Of a stretch of DNA of 41,248 nt, positions 8,911 through 16,971 are shown one piece after another. The stretch is taken from the NCBI GenBank assembly GCA_947260035.1, contig CAMYOO010000020.1, positions 1 through 41,248 of the forward strand, written 5' to 3'. Origin of the DNA: an uncultured delta proteobacterium. GTDB lineage: Bacteria > Myxococcota_A > UBA9160 > JAFDET01. Position numbers and translations under genes: made by a program. The notes under the pieces were generated by a model that was given only the letters and a program-made list of their open reading frames with translations, searched no databases and was not told the origin of the DNA. How positions within the stretch are numbered: the first letter of the stretch is position 1; every line of letters begins with the position of its first letter.

Positions 8911-9593
8911 CGCAGCTCCGCTCGGAAGAAGTTGAGGGTCAGGTTCCAGGCCTCGGCGGCAGCCGACGCGTTGTAGACATCCGGTCGCGTGTCGTTGAAG
9001 AAGGCGTGGTCGGCTTCGTCGAAGCTCCGGAACTCCGCTCGCTTGCCCGCGTCGAGAAGATCCTGCTGCAGCTTCCTCGCCGTCGCAGGGGGCACGAACT
9101 CGTCGAGCTCGGCGAAGATCCCCAGCACCGGCGCTTCCAGGCCGGAAGGATCCAGACTGATGTTGGGGTGGACGCCGTAGAAATCCGCTACCGCGCCGAT
9201 CTTGGCGTTGCGCGTGGCTGCGTACAGGGCGAGCTGCCCACCCATGCAGAAGCCGATGGCTCCGACCCGGGCCCCGTCGACGGCGTCCTGGCCCAGCAGC
9301 GCGCCGACGGCCGCATCCAGGTCGCGTGCGGCGCGCGGGATCTCGAGGTCCATCATCAGGCGGCCGGCCGCGTCCGGGTCCGATGTGGAGTCTCCGCGAT
9401 AGAGATCGGGGGCCAGCGCCACGAAGCCCTCGCGCGCGAAGCGGTCGCACACGTCCCGGATGTGGTCGACCAGGCCCCACCACTCCTGAAGCACCAGCAC
9501 ACCGGGGCCACGCCCGGAGGCCGGGGTGGACAGGTAGCCGAGCACCTCGTCCCCGTTGCTGTCGAAGCGGATCTCGCTGCCCTCGAAACTCAC
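8907..9593 (-). CDS. Dienelactone hydrolase family protein
   Basis: GFCMGGQLALYAATR nucleophile elbow, VLVLQEWWGLVDHIRDVCDRFAREGF, DEADHAFFND. Confidence 0.9.
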   Translation of the reverse strand: MSFEGSEIRFDSNGDEVLGYLSTPASGRGPGVLVLQEWWGLVDHIRDVCDRFAREGFVALAPDLYRGDSTSDPDAAGRLMMDLEIPRAARDLDAAVGALLGQDAVDGARVGAIGFCMGGQLALYAATRNAKIGAVADFYGVHPNISLDPSGLEAPVLGIFAELDEFVPPATARKLQQDLLDAGKRAEFRSFDEADHAFFNDTRPDVYNASAAAEAWNLTLNFFRAELR

Positions 9594-9722
9594 TCGCCTG
9601 CGCCTCCCGGGACTGCCCGCCCGCTGCCAGGACACAGCATATCACTGCTCTATCGACCCGAACCTACGGGCCGGAACCAGAGGGACTGTCCCGCCAGTAC
9701 CCGTGAGGCCTAGACTCGGGCC

Positions 9723-10997
9723 ATGCCTGAAGCTCCGGCGCCCGCTCCTCCGGGTGCGGTCTTGCTCCCCGGCCTTCCTCCCTCAGTGGCTGCCCTTCTG
9801 GACGCGCTCCGCAATGCGGGATTCGACGCCTTCCTGGTCGGCGGCTGCGTTCGGGACCTGCTGCGCGGCGAGGCGGTCCGCGACTTCGACGTCGCCACCA
9901 CAGCGCCGCTCGAGCGCATCCTGGCCCTGTTTCCCCGGGCGATCCCCATCGGCATGGCCCATGGGACCGTCATGGTCCCCAGCGAGCGCGGTCCCGTGGA
10001 CGTGACGACCTACCGCGGCGGCCCGCTCCTGGAGGACGACCTGGCCCACCGGGACCTGACGGTGAACGCCATGGCCTGGGACGGCCGTGCAAGCGAGCCG
10101 GTGGATCCGTTCGGCGGCCGCACGGATCTGGCCGCACGCCGCTTGCGCGCCGTGGGCAGCGCCCGCGAGAGGCTGGCCGAGGACCCCCTGCGCGCGCTGC
10201 GCGCTGCGCGTCTCTGCTCCCAGCTCGGCTTCGCCCTGGATCCCGAGCTGGAGCGAGCCATGGCGGAGACCTCGCTCGGGGGCGTCGCCCGGGAACGCCT
10301 GGGCCGCGAGCTCGACGCCCTGCTCCTGGCACCCCACGTGGCCGACGCCCTGCGCCTGCTGCGCAGGACGGGACTCGAAGCGCAGCTCGCACCCGGCGTC
10401 GGCGACGACGCTGCAGATGTGGTGGCCCGGCTGCCCGTGAATCGGGAGGTGCGTCTGGCCGGCTGGCTGCGCGGAGCGCCGGCCGAGTCCGTCCTGCTGC
10501 GGCTGCGCTTCCCGCGCGCGCTCGCCCAACACGCGACCCGGCTGCTGGCCCGCCACCCGCTGGACGAGACCCTTCCCCGCGAGCGCCCGGCGGCGCTGCG
10601 ACGCTGGCTGAACCGGATCGGCGAGCAGGACCTGGCCTGGCTGGTGGCCCTGCGCCGCAGCGAGCTGGCGGTGCGGCCCCAGACGCCCGAGGTCGAAGCG
10701 GCGCGGGCGCGCCTCGACGAGCTGGAGCAGACCACCGCGCGCCTGCGCGCCGAGGGAAGCCTCTCCCTCAACCGCGGACAGCTGGCGCTCGACGGCCAGT
10801 CGGTCATGGAGCTGCTGGGAACCGGGCCCGGCCCCCACGTGGGGCGCGCTTTGGAGCACCTGCTGGAGCAGGTGCTCCAGGATCCCGCCTGCAACACGCC
10901 CGAGCGCCTGACCGCGTTGCTGCGCGCCTGGAGCGCCGATCCGGTAACCGGCGCGAGAGGCGGGGGCGTACCCACCGGCAGGAGGGGCGAAGCATGA
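9723..10997 (+). CDS. CCA tRNA nucleotidyltransferase / poly(A) polymerase family
   Basis: FLVGGCVRDLLRGEAVRDFDVATTA and LAHRDLTVNAMAWD motifs. Confidence 0.92.
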   Translation: MPEAPAPAPPGAVLLPGLPPSVAALLDALRNAGFDAFLVGGCVRDLLRGEAVRDFDVATTAPLERILALFPRAIPIGMAHGTVMVPSERGPVDVTTYRGGPLLEDDLAHRDLTVNAMAWDGRASEPVDPFGGRTDLAARRLRAVGSARERLAEDPLRALRAARLCSQLGFALDPELERAMAETSLGGVARERLGRELDALLLAPHVADALRLLRRTGLEAQLAPGVGDDAADVVARLPVNREVRLAGWLRGAPAESVLLRLRFPRALAQHATRLLARHPLDETLPRERPAALRRWLNRIGEQDLAWLVALRRSELAVRPQTPEVEAARARLDELEQTTARLRAEGSLSLNRGQLALDGQSVMELLGTGPGPHVGRALEHLLEQVLQDPACNTPERLTALLRAWSADPVTGARGGGVPTGRRGEA

Positions 10998-11608
10998 GGC
11001 GGGCTGCCCTCGCGCTCGGTCACCTGGGGCTGACGCTGGCGATGCTGGCCTGCGCCACGAGCCCGCCCGATCCCGAGCGCTACCGGCTCGCCCACAGCGG
11101 CGCCCACTGGGACCGGCAGGGCGACGACCCGGTCTTCGCCAGCCTGCGTCCCCGCTACCCCGCGTACTTCGACGTGATCCTCGACCCCGCCCACACCGAG
11201 GAGCCCGACCTGCGCCCGCTGCGACGCGACCTGGAGCGCCGCCCCGTGGACCGGCGCAACTACGACGCTCTGAACGCCGTGGCCATCGGCTACTTCGAGC
11301 TGAACTACCGCGCCGCCTCCGACCCGGGCGGCTCCAACTACCTGGCAGACAACTTCCGCGCCGCCAAACTGCTGGCGATTCCCTGGCGCGCCTACAGCGA
11401 GATCGACGACGCCGCCCTGCGCGACGCGATCGTGGCGTTCTTCGAAGACGCGGGCTCGGGAGAGAAGCTCGGCACCGCGGCTACGGCACCGCGCCTGGCC
11501 AACGTGGTGGCTTCCCTGGAACCCAAGGAACCCCAGGCCGAGCGACGCGCGCGACTCCATCGCCTGGCCGAGAGCCTCAAGGCGCAGCTCCCGCCCGACC
11601 CGGATTAG
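10994..11608 (+). CDS. Putative lipoprotein of unknown function
   Basis: Signal sequence with lipobox-like LAMLACATSPP; 4-bp ATGA overlap with the cca-type gene. Confidence 0.65.
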   Translation: MRRAALALGHLGLTLAMLACATSPPDPERYRLAHSGAHWDRQGDDPVFASLRPRYPAYFDVILDPAHTEEPDLRPLRRDLERRPVDRRNYDALNAVAIGYFELNYRAASDPGGSNYLADNFRAAKLLAIPWRAYSEIDDAALRDAIVAFFEDAGSGEKLGTAATAPRLANVVASLEPKEPQAERRARLHRLAESLKAQLPPDPD

Positions 11609-11642
11609 GGTCCCCGGTCCTTGTGCTACGGTCGCTCGCGCC

Positions 11643-12875
11643 ATGGATCCGCTCGATCCCGCCCTCCTCGCCGACGTCGCCGAGCAGGTGGGAACCCCCT
11701 GCTACGCGTACCACGCCGACACGATCCGACAGCGCATCCGTTCGCTGGGAGCGTTCGACGTCGTGCGCTACGCGCAGAAGGCGTCGTCCAACGTCCACCT
11801 GCTGCGGCTGCTGCGCGAGGAAGGAGCGCGGGTCGACGCGGTCTCGCTGGGCGAGATCGAGCGCGCCCTGCGCGCCGGGTTCCGCCCGGGAGGCGAGCCG
11901 GCGGAGATCGTCTACACCGCGGACCTCATCGACGAACCGACCCTGGAGCGGGTGATCGAGCTGGGGATTCCCATCAACGCCGGCTCGGCGGACATGCTGG
12001 ACCTCGTGGGCGCGGGGCAGCGGGGCCATCCGGTCTGGCTGCGCATCAACCCGGGCTTCGGCCACGGCCACAGCCGCAAGACCAATACCGGCGGCGACAG
12101 CAGCAAGCACGGCATCTGGTACGAGGGCCTGAGCGATGCATTCGACCGCATCGATGCCCACGCGCTGGAGCTGGTGGGGCTGCACATGCACATCGGTTCC
12201 GGCACCGACTTCGAGCACCTGAAGCAGGTGTGCGACGCCATGGTGACCCAGGTGCAGGCCGCGGGCCGGGACCTGCAGGCCATCTCCGGCGGCGGCGGCA
12301 TCCCCGTCCCCTACCGGGACGGCGACGAGGCCATCGACGTCGCGGAGCTGTACCGGCTCTGGGACCAGGCGCGCGCGCGCATCCGTGATCACCTGGGGCA
12401 CCCGGTGCAGCTCGAGATCGAACCCGGCCGCTACCTGGTGGCCGAGGCCGGCGTTTTGCTGGCGCGCATCCATGCGGTCAAGGAGCAGGGCAAGAATCGC
12501 TTCTGGATCGTCGATGCGGGCTTCAACGATCTGGTGCGACCGGCCATGTACGGCAGCTACCACGCCATCTCGGTGATTCGCGACGGCCGCCCGCTGCGCG
12601 GCCCGCTGCACCCGACCGCCGTGGGCGGCCCCCTGTGCGAGTCCGGCGACGTCTTCACCCAGGAAGAGGGAGGCCTGGTGACGCCGCGCTCCCTCCCCGA
12701 AGCCCGCGTGGGCGACCTGGTGGTCCTGCACGACGCCGGCGCCTACGCGGCGTCCATGGCCAGCAACTACAACACCCGGCCCCTGGCGCCGGAAGCGCTC
12801 CTCGAGGGGGACAGCTTCCGCCTGATCCGTCGCCGCCAGAGCGTGGACGAGCTGCTGGCCCTCGAAGAGGTCTAG
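11643..12875 (+). CDS. lysA: Diaminopimelate decarboxylase (PLP fold III)
   Basis: YAQKASSNVHLLRLLREEGARVDAVSLGE, HMHIGSG, ISGGGGIPVPY, EPGRYLVAEAGVLLARI, GGPLCESGDVF. Confidence 0.85.
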   Translation: MDPLDPALLADVAEQVGTPCYAYHADTIRQRIRSLGAFDVVRYAQKASSNVHLLRLLREEGARVDAVSLGEIERALRAGFRPGGEPAEIVYTADLIDEPTLERVIELGIPINAGSADMLDLVGAGQRGHPVWLRINPGFGHGHSRKTNTGGDSSKHGIWYEGLSDAFDRIDAHALELVGLHMHIGSGTDFEHLKQVCDAMVTQVQAAGRDLQAISGGGGIPVPYRDGDEAIDVAELYRLWDQARARIRDHLGHPVQLEIEPGRYLVAEAGVLLARIHAVKEQGKNRFWIVDAGFNDLVRPAMYGSYHAISVIRDGRPLRGPLHPTAVGGPLCESGDVFTQEEGGLVTPRSLPEARVGDLVVLHDAGAYAASMASNYNTRPLAPEALLEGDSFRLIRRRQSVDELLALEEV

Positions 12876-12884
12876 TCCGGGGCC

Positions 12885-13280
12885 CTACGCGTCGTCTTCG
12901 GCGCGCACGTGGACCACCAGTCCTCGAACCGCCTCGACGCGAATGCGCGTCCCCGCGCTCAGCGGCCCTACCCCGTCGCAGAGCTCCGCGCGCCAGACCT
13001 CGGCGCCGATCTGCACCCGCCCCTCCCCGCCCTCGGAGAGGCCGTCCTGGGCGACGCCCTGCGCGCCCACCAGCGCGCCGCTCCCGGTGTGGGGCGGAGA
13101 TTCCAGTGCACGTCGCGAGAGTGGATACAGGGCGACGTCCTTCACCACGAGGAGCGCCACGCCGGCCAGGGCGGCCCAGCCCGGCAGCCCCATGAAACGC
13201 CAGGCCGCGCCCAGGATCAGGGCCGCCAGGATCCAGCCCGGCAGCTGGGCCAGCCAGTAGCGCGTCGCGATGCTGCCCAT
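12885..13280 (-). CDS. NfeD-like protein (TM helices plus OB domain)
   Basis: Two N-terminal TM segments, then GSGALVGAQGVAQDGLSEGGEGRVQIGAEVWRAE. Confidence 0.75.
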   Translation of the reverse strand: MGSIATRYWLAQLPGWILAALILGAAWRFMGLPGWAALAGVALLVVKDVALYPLSRRALESPPHTGSGALVGAQGVAQDGLSEGGEGRVQIGAEVWRAELCDGVGPLSAGTRIRVEAVRGLVVHVRAEDDA

Positions 13281-13291
13281 GCGTGCTCTCC

Positions 13292-14206
13292 TCAGCGCTC
13301 CAGGCTTTCCGGCTCGCCCTCACGCCGCGCACGCTCGTCGTGGGCCTGCTTGGCCTCCAGCAACGCGGGCATCACCCGGCCCAGGTCGTCCTGGGTCCAC
13401 AGGTGGTCGGCCTGGAAGGATCGGATTACCGCCGGCTGCTGCATGATTCCCACGGTACCGCGCATTACGTTGATGACCTGGGCGTTGACCTGCTGGGCGG
13501 CCGGCGAGGCCAGCCAGGTGCACACGGGCGCGATCTGCTGCGGACCCAGCAGGGGGTCCCCGGGGTCCACGGCGTCTCCGCGACCCTCACGCAGCGGGAT
13601 CGTGAGTCGTGTGGCCGCACCGGGGGAGATGGTGTTGACCGTGCAGGCGTACTTGCCCAGCTCCAGGGCCAGCACGCGGCTGAAGCCGGCGATGCCGGCC
13701 TTGGCGGCGCCGTAGTTCGACTGCCCGAAGTTCCCGAACAGGCCGGACACCGACGAGAAGTTGAGGATGCGGCACTCGCGCCGATCCGTCTCGCGGATGT
13801 AGCGCGCGAACGGCCGCGTGCAGCAATAGTGGCCCTTGAGGTGCACCTCGATCACCGCGTCCCAGTCCCCCTCCTCCATGTTGAAGAGCGTCCGGTCTCG
13901 AAGAATCCCCGCGTTGTTGACCAGGATGTCCGCAACCCCGAAGGCGTCGAGCGCCGACCGGAGGATCCGCTGTCCCCCCTCGACCGTGGCGACCGAGTCG
14001 CCGTTGGACGCCGCTTCGCCGCCCGCGCTGCGGATCTCCTGGGCGACCTCCTCGGCCACCCCCGAGGCGCCGGTGCCGTCGGCCTCACTCCCCAGGTCGT
14101 TCACCAGCACGCTGGCGCCGTTACGTGCAAAGTCGAGTGCGATCTCCCGACCGATCCCTCGACCTGCCCCGGTCACGATCGCCACCTTGCCGTCGAGTAC
14201 GCCCAT
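13292..14206 (-). CDS. Short-chain dehydrogenase/reductase, MFE-2/17-beta-HSD4-like
   Basis: VAIVTGAGRGIGREIA, NNAGILRD, YGAAKAGIAG motifs. Confidence 0.92.
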   Translation of the reverse strand: MGVLDGKVAIVTGAGRGIGREIALDFARNGASVLVNDLGSEADGTGASGVAEEVAQEIRSAGGEAASNGDSVATVEGGQRILRSALDAFGVADILVNNAGILRDRTLFNMEEGDWDAVIEVHLKGHYCCTRPFARYIRETDRRECRILNFSSVSGLFGNFGQSNYGAAKAGIAGFSRVLALELGKYACTVNTISPGAATRLTIPLREGRGDAVDPGDPLLGPQQIAPVCTWLASPAAQQVNAQVINVMRGTVGIMQQPAVIRSFQADHLWTQDDLGRVMPALLEAKQAHDERARREGEPESLER

Positions 14207-14346
14207 CCGCCTTCTCCCCTGGATCCGCCGAAGCTCATGCTAACCCGAAAGCCTGGGAGGTTCCGCCATGGGCCCGGAGCGCACGCCCTCCCGCTGAGAG
14301 CAGCGCGGCCGGCGCAATGCCCGGCGCACGAGGATCCGGTCGAAGG

Positions 14347-15123
14347 CTAGCGGGACTGCGTGCGACCGCGTTCCTGCACGAGGCTGCGGCGGGCGCCTAC
14401 GTCCTTCGCGGAGATGCCGCGCGCCGCCGCCGCGCGCCGCTCGATGCTGCGCCCCTCTGCATAGGTGGCGGCGAACCCCTCGTCGATGACGCGCTTGTAG
14501 GCCCGCATGACCTCGGGGACGCAGGACAGCATGTCCTGGGCCAGCTCGGTGCAGGCGGAAAGCAGCGCGTCCGGCTTCACGACGCGGGTGAGCAGCCCCC
14601 AGGCGCATGCCTCCTCGGCGCTCAGGAAGTTGCCGGTCAGCGAGAGCGCCTTGGCGCGCTGAATCCCCACCAGGCGCGAGAGCTTCTGGGAGAGCCCCCA
14701 GCCGGGCATGATGCCGACACGCGCATGGGTATCGGCGAAGCGCGCGTGGCTGGAGCCGATGAGCACGTCGCAGGCCAGCGCCAGCTCGAAGCCTCCGGTG
14801 ATGGCCACTCCGTTGATCCCGCCCACGATGGGCCGATCCAGCTCCTCCATGGCGCGGATCAGCTCGTAGCCGGCGTCCCCGGCGTCCTCCTCCAGCGGTG
14901 TCTCGCCGGACAGCTCCTTGAGGTCGAGCCCGGCGCAGAAGGCCCGCTCCCCGGCTCCGGTCAGGACCACGGCGCCGACCTCCTCGTCCTCGGCGATCTC
15001 CCGGAAGGCGCGTGTCAGCGCCGATCGCAGGCCCTGGGAGAGGGCATTCATGGACCGGGGGCGATTCAGGGTCAGGGTGGCGATCTGGTCGCGCTTCTCG
15101 ACGAGCAGGACGGGGTCGGACAT
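14347..15123 (-). CDS. Enoyl-CoA hydratase/isomerase family protein
   Basis: AFCAGLDLKEL and GGINGVAITGGFELALACDVLIGS motifs; ATG at 15121-15123. Confidence 0.9.
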   Translation of the reverse strand: MSDPVLLVEKRDQIATLTLNRPRSMNALSQGLRSALTRAFREIAEDEEVGAVVLTGAGERAFCAGLDLKELSGETPLEEDAGDAGYELIRAMEELDRPIVGGINGVAITGGFELALACDVLIGSSHARFADTHARVGIMPGWGLSQKLSRLVGIQRAKALSLTGNFLSAEEACAWGLLTRVVKPDALLSACTELAQDMLSCVPEVMRAYKRVIDEGFAATYAEGRSIERRAAAARGISAKDVGARRSLVQERGRTQSR

Positions 15124-15196
15124 GGGGGCTCCTCCGGCCCCAAACATAGGCGAGGACGGCTCTGCGACCCCCTCAACGTGACCTTCGGGACGGCCG

Positions 15197-16954
15197 ATGT
15201 ACGCCGAGGAGGCCCTCGTGAACCTGCCCATCCTCATCGCCCTGCTCACGATCGTGATCGGCGCGGCCTCCGCTGCGGCAATCCTGGTCCAGGGGCCCGG
15301 CATTCGAGCCAACCAACTCGCGGGCCTGCTGCTGGCCGGCGTCGCCTGGTGGGCCGTGGGCGATGTAGTGCGGCTGCTGGCGCCCGACGCGGTGTGGGCG
15401 ACCCGGGCGGCCGCACTCTCGGCGCCGGGCTGGGTCTTCATCGGGCCCCTGACGCTGCACCTGGTCTCGGTCATGCGTGCGCCCGCCGGCGCCTGGGCAC
15501 GGCCCTTCGTGCCCTTCTCCTACGCACTTTCCGCCGTCTTCCTCGCCGCAGCCTGGCTCCAGCCCGGCTGGATGTTCGAGAAGGTGGCCCGCGAGCCGGC
15601 CGGCTGGGTCGTCTTTCCGGGGCCGGGCGTGCTGGTGGTGAAGCTGGCGACACTCGCCCATGTGATCCCGGTCGGCACCTACGCCGTGAGCCTCTTGCAG
15701 CGCTCGCCCTCGGCATCGGATCAGGCTCGTCTCAAGTGGCTGGCCGCGGGCGTGGCGTTCCCGATCATCGCGATTCCCGTCTTCAATGTGCTGCTGCCGC
15801 TGCTGGGCCAGCCCAGCGTGCGCGTGGGCAACCTGGCGCTGGCCACGTTCGGAGCCCTGGTGGCGTGGACCGCCCACCTCCACGGCACGTCCCCCCTCGG
15901 GCGCGGCGGATTCGCGCGCCAGATCGTCGATGCCCATCCCGACGGCGTCGCCGTCGTGTTTCACGCCGGCGAGATCGGCTCGGCCAGCGAAGGCCTGACG
16001 CGGCTCACGGGCCGCCCGGTCGCCCTGCTGGAAGGCCAGAGCCTGGACACCCTGCTGGAAGGGCCGCTACCCGAGCTCGGGCCCGAACCATCCACCATGG
16101 AGACGCACCTTCGCGTCGCCGACGGCACGCGCATTCCCGTCACGGTGGACACGCGTCCGCTGGCGGACCGCCGAGGTCTGGATCTGGGCTGCGTCGTCGT
16201 CATCCGAGACCTGCGCGAGGTCGCGGACCTGCGCAGCCAGCTCGTCACATCCGGGCGTCTGGCGTCCGTGGGCCAGCTGGCCGCCGGCATCGCTCACGAG
16301 ATCAACAACCCCATGGCGTTCGTTCGCACCAACCTGACCCTGCTTCGCGAGCACTGGCAGCGCATGGAGAAGGAGCCGCCGCCCGCCGAGCGAGAGCACT
16401 TGCTGTGCGAGGCCGACGAGCTCCTGGAAGAATCCCTGGAGGGCGTCGAGCGAGCCTGCGCGATCGTCCGCGACGTCAACGCCTTCTCCCACGCCGGCAC
16501 AGGGGAACGCGAGCCGGTGGAACTGGCCGAGCTGCTGGAGAACGTGCTGCGCGTGGCCTCGCCGCACCTGCATCGAGACGTCCGCGTGGTCCGGCGCTTC
16601 GGCAGCATCCCAGCCGCCGACGGCGCACCTCAGGAGCTCAAGCAGGTGTTCCTCAACTTGCTGCTCAACGCGGCCCAGGCGCTGGGTGAACAGGGCACGA
16701 TCACGATCGAAACCTTTGGAGAGTCGAACGCGGTCGTGGTGCGAGTGTGCGACGACGGCTGCGGAATCCCGGAAGCGGACCGCGAGAAGGTCTTCGATCC
16801 CTTCTTCACGACGAAGCCGGTCGGAGAAGGCACCGGCATGGGCCTCTTCATCTCCTACCAGATCGTCCGCAACCACGGCGGGGAGTTCAGCATCGAGTCG
16901 GCATCGGGCCAGGGAACCCGCGTCTCGGTCCGGCTCCCGATCCACTCCGGCTAG
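15197..16954 (+). CDS. Membrane sensor histidine kinase (N-terminal multi-TM sensor, PAS-like, HisKA, HATPase)
   Basis: H-box LAAGIAHEINNPMAFVRTN, N/G boxes, FDPFFTTKPVGEGTGMGLFISYQIV; hydrophobic N-terminal half. Confidence 0.9.
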   Translation: MYAEEALVNLPILIALLTIVIGAASAAAILVQGPGIRANQLAGLLLAGVAWWAVGDVVRLLAPDAVWATRAAALSAPGWVFIGPLTLHLVSVMRAPAGAWARPFVPFSYALSAVFLAAAWLQPGWMFEKVAREPAGWVVFPGPGVLVVKLATLAHVIPVGTYAVSLLQRSPSASDQARLKWLAAGVAFPIIAIPVFNVLLPLLGQPSVRVGNLALATFGALVAWTAHLHGTSPLGRGGFARQIVDAHPDGVAVVFHAGEIGSASEGLTRLTGRPVALLEGQSLDTLLEGPLPELGPEPSTMETHLRVADGTRIPVTVDTRPLADRRGLDLGCVVVIRDLREVADLRSQLVTSGRLASVGQLAAGIAHEINNPMAFVRTNLTLLREHWQRMEKEPPPAEREHLLCEADELLEESLEGVERACAIVRDVNAFSHAGTGEREPVELAELLENVLRVASPHLHRDVRVVRRFGSIPAADGAPQELKQVFLNLLLNAAQALGEQGTITIETFGESNAVVVRVCDDGCGIPEADREKVFDPFFTTKPVGEGTGMGLFISYQIVRNHGGEFSIESASGQGTRVSVRLPIHSG

Positions 16955-16971
16955 GGGCCCGACCCAGGTTC

